From contig NZ_JBHZGO010000115.1 in the NCBI RefSeq assembly GCF_042747725.1, positions 17,799 through 81,798 of the forward strand: 64,000 nt of DNA, written 5' to 3'. A program made the translations under genes and the position numbers. The stretch's first letter is position 1; the number at the start of each line of letters is the position of its first letter. A model generated the notes under the pieces. It was not told the origin of the DNA, searched no databases, and saw nothing but the letters and a program-made list of their open reading frames with translations. Origin of the DNA: FACHB-T130 sp042747725 (GTDB taxonomy: Bacteria > Cyanobacteriota > Cyanobacteriia > Cyanobacteriales > FACHB-T130). This document shows, one piece after another, positions 25,708 through 33,427 of the stretch.

Positions 25708-26409
25708 ATGACCTCTGAGCATATCCAAGCCATCTTTGACCGCATTGCACCCGTTTACGACCAGCTTAACGATCGCTTAAGTCTCGGACAGCACCGCGTA
25801 TGGAAGCTGATGACGGTGAAGTGGAGTCATGCGAGTCGGGGAGATATTTGCTTAGATGTCTGCTGTGGTAGTGGTGACATTGCGACTCTACTGGCGCGAC
25901 AGGTGGGAGAAAAGGGTCAGGTATTTGGGTTAGATTTTTCACCCGCGCAATTAGCGATCGCTCGTCAGCGATGCGAAAATAGGGACAGCCAAAAGGAATG
26001 CCCCATCACCTGGATAGAAGGAGATGCCCTGAATCTCCCCTTCCCCGACAACTATTTCGACTGCGCCACAATGGGTTACGGACTTCGCAACGTCACCAAT
26101 ATTCCCCGCTGTCTTGAGGAATTGCACCGCGTCCTCAAGCCGGGTGCCAAAGCCGCTATCCTAGACTTCCATCGTCCCAGCAATCCTCAAATGCGAAGCT
26201 TTCAGCAGTGGTATCTCGATACCATCGTCGTCCCAACCGCCAACCAAATGGGATTGACTGAAGAATATGCCTACATTAGCCCCAGCTTAGATAAATTTCC
26301 CACGGGCAGCGAACAAATGGATTTAGCCAGGAAAGCGGGATTTACCGCCGCTATCCACTATCAGATTGCGGGTGGGGTCATGGGCGTATTGGTAGTAACC
26401 AAAGCCTAA
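25708..26409 (+). CDS. menG: 2-phytyl-1,4-naphthoquinone methyltransferase (MenG/UbiE family)
   Basis: A 233-residue SAM-dependent methyltransferase that makes the last step of phylloquinone (or plastoquinone-like quinone) synthesis. Family motifs are FDRIAPVYDQLNDRLSLGQHRVWK at the start, CLDVCCGSGDIATLLA as SAM motif I, ATMGYGLRNVTNI and LKPGAKAAILDFHRPS. ATG at 25708 gives the usual N-terminus; an ATG 18 codons earlier adds a non-conserved extension. It is transcribed with the REC-GAF regulator. Phylloquinone is the A1 electron carrier of photosystem I, consistent with the host. Confidence 0.9.
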   Translation: MTSEHIQAIFDRIAPVYDQLNDRLSLGQHRVWKLMTVKWSHASRGDICLDVCCGSGDIATLLARQVGEKGQVFGLDFSPAQLAIARQRCENRDSQKECPITWIEGDALNLPFPDNYFDCATMGYGLRNVTNIPRCLEELHRVLKPGAKAAILDFHRPSNPQMRSFQQWYLDTIVVPTANQMGLTEEYAYISPSLDKFPTGSEQMDLARKAGFTAAIHYQIAGGVMGVLVVTKA

Positions 26410-26535
26410 GATGGTAGTAGAGGGTAGCAGATGAGTTTTGAGTTTTGAGTTATGAATTGACCCTAACTCAACACTCAACATTCAACATTCATAACTTCCC
26501 TTAAAACGTAACCTCTGCCTAATTGGATCGCCGCC

Positions 26536-27765
26536 TTGAATTGGTCTAACCTCTGGCTTTACGTCAGTCCCCCGATTGTTGGTGCAATTATTGGCTATTT
26601 CACCAACGATATCGCCATTAAAATGTTATTCCGCCCCTATCGGACTCTTTACATCGGTAGGCGGCGCGTCCCTTTCACGCCTGGATTGATTCCCCGAAAT
26701 CAGGAACGCCTAGCCAACCGGGTTTCCGACACGATCATGGGGTCGCTGCTGACGCCAGAGGAATTGCAAAAGCTGGCGCGACGGCTGCTGCATACAGAAC
26801 GGGTGCAAGGGGCGATTCTTTGGTTACTGCGACTGGCGCTAGAGCAGGTCAAACCCGATGCCGAGCAGAAAACCGCTAAAATTATGGCGGGAATTCTGCG
26901 GGATTTGCTGGGTGAATCGTTTCCCCGCCTGCTGAAAGTTTTAGCCCGCCGCGAGGATTTTCTGGAAGTCCAACTCAACCAAATTTTTGATAAGGTTTTG
27001 CTGGAATTTCAGCTGAGTGACGATCAGGCAAAGAAGCTTTCTGACTGGATATTGCAAGTGGTGCTACCACCAGATATGGTGCGGCAAGCTTTGGTGGATT
27101 TCCTGACTGACCGCAATATTCAAGTCATTGATGAAGGCTTTCGGGCAAAGACGAGTGGCACTTACTGGGTGGTGGCGAATTTGTTTGGTCTTCGCAACAC
27201 TCTGACGCGCCTGCGGACGTTTTGCTTGGACGAAAAAGAGGAAACAAATCAACGTTTGACAGAGTTGATTGTCTCGTTAGGAATTCGAGAACGTTTGCAG
27301 GAATGGCTGCAAAATCTCTCTTTACAAAATTTGCCGGTTTCGACGGTGCGCCAGTTGCGTAAAACGATGCGCGACAGCGTCCGCAGTTATATTCAAGAGC
27401 ATGGCGCTGACTTGTTGCAGGGATTGAGTGACTCTGTGGACTGGGAAAATATTGCCAAGTTAATCCTGGCTCGGCTGCGAACATCGCCTGCTGTGAATGC
27501 TTCTTTAGAAGTGGTTAGCAAAGAATTGGCTTTAATTTTAGAGCGCTATTTGGAGCGGGATCTGGAAAAAATTGTGGCTCAAGTGATTCCGATTTTGTCG
27601 ATCGATCAGGTGATTATTGACCGAGTGAAGGGAACATCGGCGGCGGAATTGGAAATGGCAATTCAAGGCATCGTCAAAAATGAGCTGCAAGCAATTGTCA
27701 ATTTGGGGGGCATCTTAGGGTTTGTCGTGGGTTTGTTGCAGGGGGTTTTGCTGTTGCTGCGTTAA
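26536..27765 (+). CDS. DUF445 family membrane-associated protein
   Basis: A 409-residue DUF445 protein. N-terminal hydrophobic segment with PPIVGAIIGYFTNDIAIKML, the conserved PFTPGLIPRNQERLA motif, a long helical amphipathic middle and a C-terminal hydrophobic segment (GGILGFVVGLLQGVLLLL). These features fit a membrane protein anchored at both ends, like YheB of Bacillus. Function is not established. Start is TTG at 26536, which gives the standard N-terminus; no better ATG precedes it. The short spacer before it (26410-26535) holds GAGTTTT-type tandem heptamers and a partner inverted stretch. Confidence 0.85.
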   Translation: MNWSNLWLYVSPPIVGAIIGYFTNDIAIKMLFRPYRTLYIGRRRVPFTPGLIPRNQERLANRVSDTIMGSLLTPEELQKLARRLLHTERVQGAILWLLRLALEQVKPDAEQKTAKIMAGILRDLLGESFPRLLKVLARREDFLEVQLNQIFDKVLLEFQLSDDQAKKLSDWILQVVLPPDMVRQALVDFLTDRNIQVIDEGFRAKTSGTYWVVANLFGLRNTLTRLRTFCLDEKEETNQRLTELIVSLGIRERLQEWLQNLSLQNLPVSTVRQLRKTMRDSVRSYIQEHGADLLQGLSDSVDWENIAKLILARLRTSPAVNASLEVVSKELALILERYLERDLEKIVAQVIPILSIDQVIIDRVKGTSAAELEMAIQGIVKNELQAIVNLGGILGFVVGLLQGVLLLLR

Positions 27766-27811
27766 GGTGTGCAAAAATTAACACGGTTCGTCTCGGAGTC
27801 GTTGGTAAGCT

Positions 27812-29197
27812 ATGGCTTGGGCAGCTGGGCAGAGGTTATACGGCGATCGCTATATCATCGAAAGACCGCTCGGTCAGGGTGGTGTTGGGATTACCTATCT
27901 TGCTAAAGACAGAAAAGGCAATCAAGTTGTCATCAAGACGCTGAAAGAGGATGTCCTCAACAACCCAGAACTCGCTTCGTTCCGGGACAAATTTCAGCGG
28001 GATTTTCGAGATGAGGCGCTACGTCTCGCTTTGTGTCGTCACCCTCATATCGTGCAGATTGAAAACGCTTTTCAGGAAGGCTCGCTTCCCTGTATGGCGA
28101 TGGAATATGTGGAAGGGGAAGATTTATGGAAGCGGGTGAACAAGTGGGGACTCCTGTCGGAAACAGAAGCACTGCGCTACATTCAGCAGATTGGCGAAGC
28201 GCTTACCGTCGTTCACGATAAAGGTTTGCTGCATCGGGATGTCAAGCCGCACAACATCATGCTGCGTTCTGGGAAATTAGAGGCGGTTTTGATTGATTTT
28301 GGGATTGCACGGGAGTTTATCCGGGATACTACCCAAGCTCATACTCAAGCCTTAACTCACGGTTTTGCACCCATTGAGCAATATGCTGAGGAAGCGAGAC
28401 GAGGCGAGTATACGGATGTCTACGCCCTAGCCGCAACCCTGTATTATTTACTCACGGGAAAGCGTCCGACTCCGGCTTTTGCCAGGGCTGCGAAAGTTCC
28501 CTTAGAGGCACCGAGGCAAATTAATTCTAGTATTAGCGATCGCGTTGAGCTGGCAATTCTCCTGGGGATGGAGTTTGAACCCGAAAATCGCCCTGCTTCA
28601 GTGCAAGCTTGGTTGGATTTATGCAATTTCAGCAGCCTGAATCAAGATGCGGCGACGTTACCGATACGAAACGTTGAATCAGTCATCACTATGCCTGATA
28701 CCACGCTTTCCACGACAATGTTTGTCCCTTTGGACGCTTTCCACAACAATCTGAGTCCGGAGGCGGGGGAAAATTACCGTCAATTGCGAGATTTATTGGC
28801 AGCAGGGAAGTGGAGAGAAGCCGATTTGGAAACGGCGGCGATTATGCTGAAGGTAGCCCATCGGGACGAAGAAGAGTGGCTGGATTACGAACACATCGAA
28901 TCGTTTCCAGGGCAAGATTTACGTACTATCGATACTCTTTGGGTAAATTACAGCAACGGACGCTTTGGCTTGAGTGTCCAGAAGCGCATTTACCAAGAGT
29001 GTGGAAATAATTTTGTCACGTTTGGCGATCGCGTGGGTTGGCACATTAACGAAACTTGGTTGTGGTGGAATGACCTCAATTTCACTTCGGATGCTCTCCC
29101 CGGACATCTTCCGGGGTGGCGAGTCGGGGGTTCGGGGGGTGTCTGGGGTTGTTTTGTAACGGTTGGCGAGTCGCTGCTGGCGCGTCCCGATTTGTAA
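27812..29197 (+). CDS. Ser/Thr protein kinase with C-terminal GUN4-like domain
   Basis: A 461-residue fusion. The Hanks kinase domain has glycine loop PLGQGGVGITYLA, K42 in VVIKTLK, HRDVKPHNI at 141-149, DFGIARE, and an APIEQY activation segment. After a linker, residues 318-461 match a GUN4 porphyrin-binding domain: YRQLRDLLAAGKWREADLET, FPGQDLRTIDTLWVNYS and GRFGLSVQKRIYQECG. GUN4 binds Mg-protoporphyrin IX and stimulates Mg-chelatase. The fusion suggests a kinase whose activity or localisation is tuned by tetrapyrroles; this is inference. The final 25 residues (GWRVGGSGGVWGCF region) look altered by GC-rich repeat-like sequence. Confidence 0.9.
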   Translation: MAWAAGQRLYGDRYIIERPLGQGGVGITYLAKDRKGNQVVIKTLKEDVLNNPELASFRDKFQRDFRDEALRLALCRHPHIVQIENAFQEGSLPCMAMEYVEGEDLWKRVNKWGLLSETEALRYIQQIGEALTVVHDKGLLHRDVKPHNIMLRSGKLEAVLIDFGIAREFIRDTTQAHTQALTHGFAPIEQYAEEARRGEYTDVYALAATLYYLLTGKRPTPAFARAAKVPLEAPRQINSSISDRVELAILLGMEFEPENRPASVQAWLDLCNFSSLNQDAATLPIRNVESVITMPDTTLSTTMFVPLDAFHNNLSPEAGENYRQLRDLLAAGKWREADLETAAIMLKVAHRDEEEWLDYEHIESFPGQDLRTIDTLWVNYSNGRFGLSVQKRIYQECGNNFVTFGDRVGWHINETWLWWNDLNFTSDALPGHLPGWRVGGSGGVWGCFVTVGESLLARPDL

Positions 29198-29265
29198 GCC
29201 GATAAACAAAGAGCGATCGCTTTGTTTTGAAGAAGCTGGCTAGCAATATATCTAGAAATGAATTC

Positions 29266-29742
29266 TTAAACAAGTTGAGTTTGAAACTTTTCCATTGCTT
29301 GTTTTTTCTGAGAATAGACACTCCGCAACCTCCGCAATTGAGCCTCTGACAGCACAGATTTAATGACGCCCAGCAATTCACCCCATCTGTACATTTCTGC
29401 CAAGGAAGGGACTGTCTGTAGTTTCTGCTCGTAAAATTTTACCCAAAAGCCGGGGGCTTTATATTGATTCTTTCGCCAACGCTTGCGCCATCTGAGGAAA
29501 TCTTTGGCAGTGGGTGTCTCGACGTTTAAAATCGGTGGCAGATCCGCATAGCTGACAAACGTACTCACGCCTTTGCCAACAACGTGGATAACATATTGCC
29601 AGCAGTCGATCCGATATATCTGTTCGGGGTTGAGATTGAGGAGGAGGGCGATCGCTTCTTTCGTAACAAACCGAGCCAATTGATGAACAACCCTTGATCC
29701 TGGCTGTGAGCTTGATATCATAAGAATTAACTCCAATATCAT
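29266..29742 (-). CDS. Hypothetical protein
   Basis: A 158-residue soluble protein without a recognised domain. It is rich in Trp and basic residues in the middle (FLRWRKRWRKNQYKAPGFW) and has a basic C-terminal helix (AQLRRLRSVYSQKKQAMEKF). The N-terminus contains ARFVTKEAIALLLNLNP, which could be a small helical fold. The start at 29742 or the ATG seven codons later (29721) are both possible. Codon usage looks like that of neighbouring cyanobacterial genes, so I believe it is expressed, but no function can be given. It is convergent with the GUN4 kinase. Confidence 0.65.
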   Translation of the reverse strand: MILELILMISSSQPGSRVVHQLARFVTKEAIALLLNLNPEQIYRIDCWQYVIHVVGKGVSTFVSYADLPPILNVETPTAKDFLRWRKRWRKNQYKAPGFWVKFYEQKLQTVPSLAEMYRWGELLGVIKSVLSEAQLRRLRSVYSQKKQAMEKFQTQLV

Positions 29743-29839
29743 GGAGTTTTTGTGGAATTAGCGATCGCTCTTCAGTTTCCGACGCCAAAGGGCGATCGCT
29801 TTTTACTGGATAAAATATTTTAGTCGAAATTTAAACTCT

Positions 29840-30061
29840 ATGTCAAGAACAGAATTAATAAAGTTGCGGATTAGGGAGTTTGCCGCCAAAGAGGGCTGGA
29901 CGCTGAAGGAAGTTTCCGAACGTTCCGGAGTGTCGTACAGCACAATCAAAACTTATGCAGTGTCGCCGGGAATGGTGATGGCTGACTTAGCTGCTTTACG
30001 AAAGTTAGCGCGAACCTTTGATGTGTTGATTGAAGATTTGTTGGAAGTGGTGCAGGAATAA
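29840..30061 (+). CDS. XRE-family HTH regulator (Cro/CI type)
   Basis: A 73-residue protein that is essentially one helix-turn-helix domain. LRIREFAAKEGWTLKEVSERSG forms helices 1-2, VSYSTIKTYA is the recognition helix, and LRKLARTFDVLIEDLLE closes the fold. Small XRE proteins of this kind are often transcription regulators or antitoxins. It lies at the left of an accessory patch with toxin-antitoxin remnants, but no toxin frame touches it. It may repress its own promoter in the AT-rich spacer upstream. Confidence 0.8.
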   Translation: MSRTELIKLRIREFAAKEGWTLKEVSERSGVSYSTIKTYAVSPGMVMADLAALRKLARTFDVLIEDLLEVVQE

Positions 30062-30135
30062 GCGATCGCATCGGCAAGTTAAAAGGATTAAATGCGATCG
30101 CTTCTAACTACCAATTGTGGACAATAATGCAATGA

Positions 30136-30315
30136 ATTAACATCAACGACATCATTGCAGCAATCCTAGCGAATCGGGTTCGGATTACAGATCATGCTGA
30201 TGAAGAAGCAGAGGATGACCAACTCTTATTTGATGAAATCTACTTTTCCGTCCTTTATGGCGAAATCATAGAACACTACCCAAATGATGCTATTAGAAAA
30301 TTGCCCGGTTTGTAG
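30136..30315 (+). pseudogene. Truncated DUF4258-like toxin fragment
   Basis: A 59-residue frame without ATG, following a stop at 30133-30135 (ATT is the first codon). It contains RVRITDHADEEAEDDQLLFDEI and VLYGEIIEHYPND, matching the first half of DUF4258/RelE-like small proteins that normally precede YgiT-type zinc-finger partners. The expected second half is missing: the frame runs into the antitoxin start and stops at 30315. Possibly expressed from a non-standard start, but more likely a decaying toxin. Confidence 0.5.
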
Positions 30316-30523
30316 TGGTATGGTCAAAAAAGAAGTAGAGAAAATACTGCGTGGGGGCAACCACACGGCTGTTTTAAAAGTATCGGCAGAAGTTTGTCTA
30401 AGCTGCGGGGAAAGATTGTATTCTGTGGAAACGGTTAGGCGATTTGAAAACATTAGAGCCAAACTGAAGCGTCAAGAGACAGAAGATTTTCAACCGATAG
30501 GGCAATCTTTTCGAGTCAGGTAA
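30284..30523 (+). CDS. YgiT-type zinc-finger protein (MqsA-like antitoxin)
   Basis: A 79-residue protein with a zinc-binding domain formed by C7-x2-C10 (ENCPVCSG) and C38-x2-C41 (VCLSCGER). This is the N-terminal metal domain of MqsA/YgiT antitoxins, here without the DNA-binding HTH. The C-terminus (RRFENIRAKLKRQE) is a basic helix likely to wrap the partner. It overlaps the end of the DUF4258-like fragment, the usual order for such pairs. With the toxin truncated, it is probably an orphan antitoxin. A two-codon choice of ATG exists at 30284/30287. Confidence 0.8.
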   Translation: MMLLENCPVCSGMVKKEVEKILRGGNHTAVLKVSAEVCLSCGERLYSVETVRRFENIRAKLKRQETEDFQPIGQSFRVR

Positions 30524-30650
30524 GGAGGCGAGAAGCCGAATCATCGCGGCATAAGCTTTGCGATCGCTCTCTCCAAATCTAAGTGTTCACAAGCGATCGC
30601 TTCTGGCAAGATAAGGAGAAACGTCACATTCACAAAGGTGATCAGATGCT

Positions 30651-31550
30651 ATGCGCTTGAAGCGAATCCTTGGCTTTTTAGTGTTGTGTGTGGGGGTTAG
30701 CAGCCTCTTCATCTGGCGAGAAGGGCGATCGCTACCTGTCTCCCAAGCTCAACCTCCACCTCTGCCGGAGGGGGTGCGATCGCAGACTGATGTGCCCTAT
30801 GTGCCAACGCCTAACCAGGTGGTGACAGCGATGCTGAAGATGGCAGGCGTCACAAAAGATGATGTCGTCTACGATCTGGGTTCTGGCGATGGAAGGCTGG
30901 TTATCGCAGCAGCGAAGCAATTCGGCGCGAAGGGTGTCGGTTTCGAGATTAACCCCCGACTGATTCAGGAAAGTAACGAAAAAGCTAGATTAGCAGGTGT
31001 GAGCGATCGCGTGAAGTTTGTCGAGCAAGATTTGTTCCAAACTGACCTTAGTGACGCTACCGTAGTGACGCTTTACCTGCTGCCTAAAGTTAACATCCAA
31101 TTGCGACCGAAACTGCTGCGCGAACTCAAACCGGGAACGCCCGTTGTCTCTCACCAATTCGACATGAAGGAATGGAAACCTGACCGCACTGAAGTGTTGC
31201 GGGTCGGTTCTCGCATTCACAGAGTTTTCTACTGGGTGATTCCAGCACAGGTAACAGGAACCTGGCAATGGAATATGCAATCCGTCGGGAGCAAAAATCC
31301 CTACACGCTGCAACTACGTCAACAGTTTCAAGAAGTTACGGGAACGGTGAGAATGAGCAATGGGGAAATACCGATTACTGAGGCAAAATTAACAGGCGAC
31401 CAACTTAGCTTTAAAGTTACACAGCCGAAGCAAGGGAAGCTAGTAACAATGCAGTTTAATGGGCGCATTTCTGACAACACCATTATTGGAAGCGTGGATA
31501 TTTTAGGCGGTGCGAAAGTAGACAGACGCAACTGGGCAGCCCGACGCTAA
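30651..31550 (+). CDS. Secreted or membrane-anchored SAM methyltransferase-like protein
   Basis: A 299-residue protein. N-terminal signal or anchor segment ILGFLVLCVGVSSLFIW followed by a Pro-rich stretch (SQAQPPPLPEGVR). A class I methyltransferase domain (about residues 50-200) has motif I VVYDLGSGDGRLVIAAA and FEINPRLIQ at the end of strand 2. The C-terminal 90 residues form a beta-rich domain (GTWQWNMQSVGSKNPYTLQL). SAM is cytoplasmic, so a methyltransferase behind a signal sequence is odd; it may be anchored facing the cytoplasm or have lost catalysis. ATG at 30651 is the only start that keeps the hydrophobic segment. It is alone on its strand in this patch. Confidence 0.8.
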   Translation: MRLKRILGFLVLCVGVSSLFIWREGRSLPVSQAQPPPLPEGVRSQTDVPYVPTPNQVVTAMLKMAGVTKDDVVYDLGSGDGRLVIAAAKQFGAKGVGFEINPRLIQESNEKARLAGVSDRVKFVEQDLFQTDLSDATVVTLYLLPKVNIQLRPKLLRELKPGTPVVSHQFDMKEWKPDRTEVLRVGSRIHRVFYWVIPAQVTGTWQWNMQSVGSKNPYTLQLRQQFQEVTGTVRMSNGEIPITEAKLTGDQLSFKVTQPKQGKLVTMQFNGRISDNTIIGSVDILGGAKVDRRNWAARR

Positions 31551-31777
31551 TGCTAAATTGGTCAAATTCCTTTGGTGCAAGGGTTTTACATTCTACTGTA
31601 ACCAGAGTAACAAACATCCCGATAATTACCCGAATTAGGGGAGTTAGAAAGATTGTGTCAGTCTAAGTCTAAATAATAGTTAACCTGCTTCGTCTCTCGG
31701 TGGGCGCGTACCCTAAGATTGCCTGTAGGGTGTCATCATTATTATTCGTGAGGGCATAACTTTTATTTACCGAGAAA

Positions 31778-32683
31778 CTAATATACTTGATCCTTCACGT
31801 CCTGTTCTTCTTTCAGATATCTGTAGTGTTCCACAAGAGGACTCGTAATTAACTGGTTTAATTCTCCCCTATTCCTCACAGATTCAATCATTCTGTAAGC
31901 ATTTCTAATGTTTTTTCTAAAAATCTCAATTTCACTTTGGTGAACTTCGGAATCATCTATTTTAAAAATATCTTCTAGACCAACGAATGAGCCTACAACG
32001 TGAACTGTAATTGCCTCATCCAAATAAAAACTATGTTCATCTGTTAACATAGCGACTTCTAGACCTACAAAATATGCAATTCTTTGCTTCTCCTTAATTG
32101 AGAAATTTTCTAATTCAAGTAGTTCTTCGATGACGCCAACAGCTAGTTTGATTTTATAAAAAAGAGTTTCATAACTTTCCAAACGATGGTTAGATAATTT
32201 ATGATTATTTTTGAATTTATCTTCGTTTGAAATTGGCAATAAAGCTGGTGGGAAAATTTGAGGATATTCAAATTTAATTGCAGGATGCTTTACATCTAGA
32301 AGAAGCCTAAGCCATTCAATTCCATATATTTTAAGTTTCCAACTGTATTGATTACAAATATCAGCAATAGCTTTATCTCTTTCACCTGCTGTTGGTTGAG
32401 AAGTCGTAATAAAAACAAGCTCATGACAGGTGTGACTATGACCAGCAATTTTTGCAGCATCGGTTGCGAGCTTATACTTCCAATCGTCACGTACACTGTA
32501 AGCAAATATTGTGACTTCTTGAGATTTGTTAACGTGTATGGCGTCTCTTCCTTTGTCCTTGAAACCACCAAGCGGCTCAACAGATGAATATCCTTCTAAA
32601 AACATCAGGTCGTGACAAAGACGCTCAAACTCAGAATAGTCTGTCAGCTTTTCGAGACAGTAAATAGTTAGGTTAGCAGCCAT
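31778..32683 (-). CDS. Restriction-endonuclease-like (Mrr/PD-(D/E)xK-type) protein
   Basis: A 301-residue AT-rich gene. The N-terminal 140 residues resemble Mrr-like PD-(D/E)xK nuclease domains: a helix with FERLCHDLMFLEGY, then GGFKDKGRDAIHV with the conserved Asp, then the VTIFAYSVRDDWKYKL strand where a (Q/E)xK is usual but the Lys is shifted to DDWK. Similar domains occur at the N-terminus of STAND/NACHT defence ATPases; here no ATPase follows. The C-terminal half is helical and unrecognised. Nearby toxin-antitoxin remnants suggest an accessory or defence context. It could be a solitary nuclease effector or a detached fragment. Confidence 0.6.
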   Translation of the reverse strand: MAANLTIYCLEKLTDYSEFERLCHDLMFLEGYSSVEPLGGFKDKGRDAIHVNKSQEVTIFAYSVRDDWKYKLATDAAKIAGHSHTCHELVFITTSQPTAGERDKAIADICNQYSWKLKIYGIEWLRLLLDVKHPAIKFEYPQIFPPALLPISNEDKFKNNHKLSNHRLESYETLFYKIKLAVGVIEELLELENFSIKEKQRIAYFVGLEVAMLTDEHSFYLDEAITVHVVGSFVGLEDIFKIDDSEVHQSEIEIFRKNIRNAYRMIESVRNRGELNQLITSPLVEHYRYLKEEQDVKDQVY

Positions 32684-32773
32684 CCAAGTACTCGTGGTTA
32701 AGATACGTTAGTACTAAAATATTTTAGCAACGTTATTGGTAAAGTTGAGAGTATAGCAGTCCTAAATGATTCG

Positions 32774-32832
32774 TGAAGGCGAGATCCCCGACTTCTCCAA
32801 GAAGTCGGGGATCTGAGGCGCTGGCATCTCAC
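32774..32832. repeat. Palindromic repeat, copy 2 (perfect 15-bp stem)
   Basis: AGATCCCCGACTTCT (32782-32796), loop CCA, and AGAAGTCGGGGATCT (32800-32814) pair perfectly. The flank GAGGCGCTGGCATCTCAC is shared with copy 1 near 12500. It lies in a gene-poor spacer (32684-33051) upstream of the nuclease-like gene. Nothing else is recognised in that spacer. Confidence 0.8.
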
Positions 32833-33051
32833 GACTCAAATAGGATTGCTATAGTTGCATTGCAGCATGCTAACACGGCAGTGCAGCGGACGGTCGAAAG
32901 CCACTGGTGCCTAGTTCGGTATTATCTGCCGCAGCTGGCTTTAGCCGTTAGTGTAAAACTTTGTTTTTGCTCAGATGAAGAACGTTATTTTCTAGCACTC
33001 AGAAACTTCATACATAAACTCAGTAGTTACCAGCACTTCTGATTTACAAGT

Positions 33052-33186
33052 TTATTTTTTGAGGACATCTGTACTGAGCAAAATTTCGTTATTTTCATCG
33101 TCAATTAGCGATCGCACTCTGGTGCTAAGTTTAGGGCTGTCTATGACGTACCAAATAAATGTATGAGTGTCCAGCAGTTGCCTCAT
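33052..33186 (-). pseudogene. Truncated PIN-domain toxin (VapC-like)
   Basis: A 44-residue frame starting ATG at 33186, overlapping the antitoxin stop (TAATG). It reads MRQLLDTHTFIWYVIDS, where D6 is the first PIN catalytic Asp, continues through the SPKLSTRVRSLIDDENNEILLS helix, and stops after STDVLKK. A normal VapC is about 125-140 residues with three or four acidic residues, so two thirds are missing. The sequence beyond the stop does not continue the domain in any frame I could follow. The nuclease is inactive unless a complementing copy exists. Confidence 0.8.
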
Positions 33187-33410
33187 TACATATAATCCTT
33201 GAAGTCTTCTAGCGTCTCGTCAAAGTCATCAGATATTGTAACTAACCCTTTAGCACTCCCAGCTTGGCGGCGACGCTTAACTGGCGACACTGGCACTAAT
33301 TTGACAACAGGTTGGTTGTCTTTCGAGATCGTGACTTCTTCACCACGAAGTGCCGCCTCGATTAAGTTGGGCAGATATTTAGATGCCTCAGCGAGATCGA
33401 TTTGTTGCAT
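33186..33410 (-). CDS. Phd/YefM-family antitoxin
   Basis: A 74-residue type II antitoxin. N-terminal QQIDLAEASKYLPNLIEAAL with VTISKDNQPVVKLVPV is the dimeric DNA-binding Phd fold. The C-terminal acidic tail (SDDFDETLEDFKDYM) is the toxin-neutralising part. A good AGGG site precedes it. The start of a truncated PIN toxin overlaps its stop codon by one base, so the operon was antitoxin-toxin. It now stands as an orphan antitoxin, probably autoregulatory. Confidence 0.85.
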   Translation of the reverse strand: MQQIDLAEASKYLPNLIEAALRGEEVTISKDNQPVVKLVPVSPVKRRRQAGSAKGLVTISDDFDETLEDFKDYM

Positions 33411-33427
33411 AACTGTTACCCTCTTTT

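Noticed and set aside
33240..33260. TTAGCACTC half of a CIRCE operator
   Set aside because: It lies inside the antitoxin gene, lacks the inverted half at the right spacing, and is not upstream of grpE or groE.
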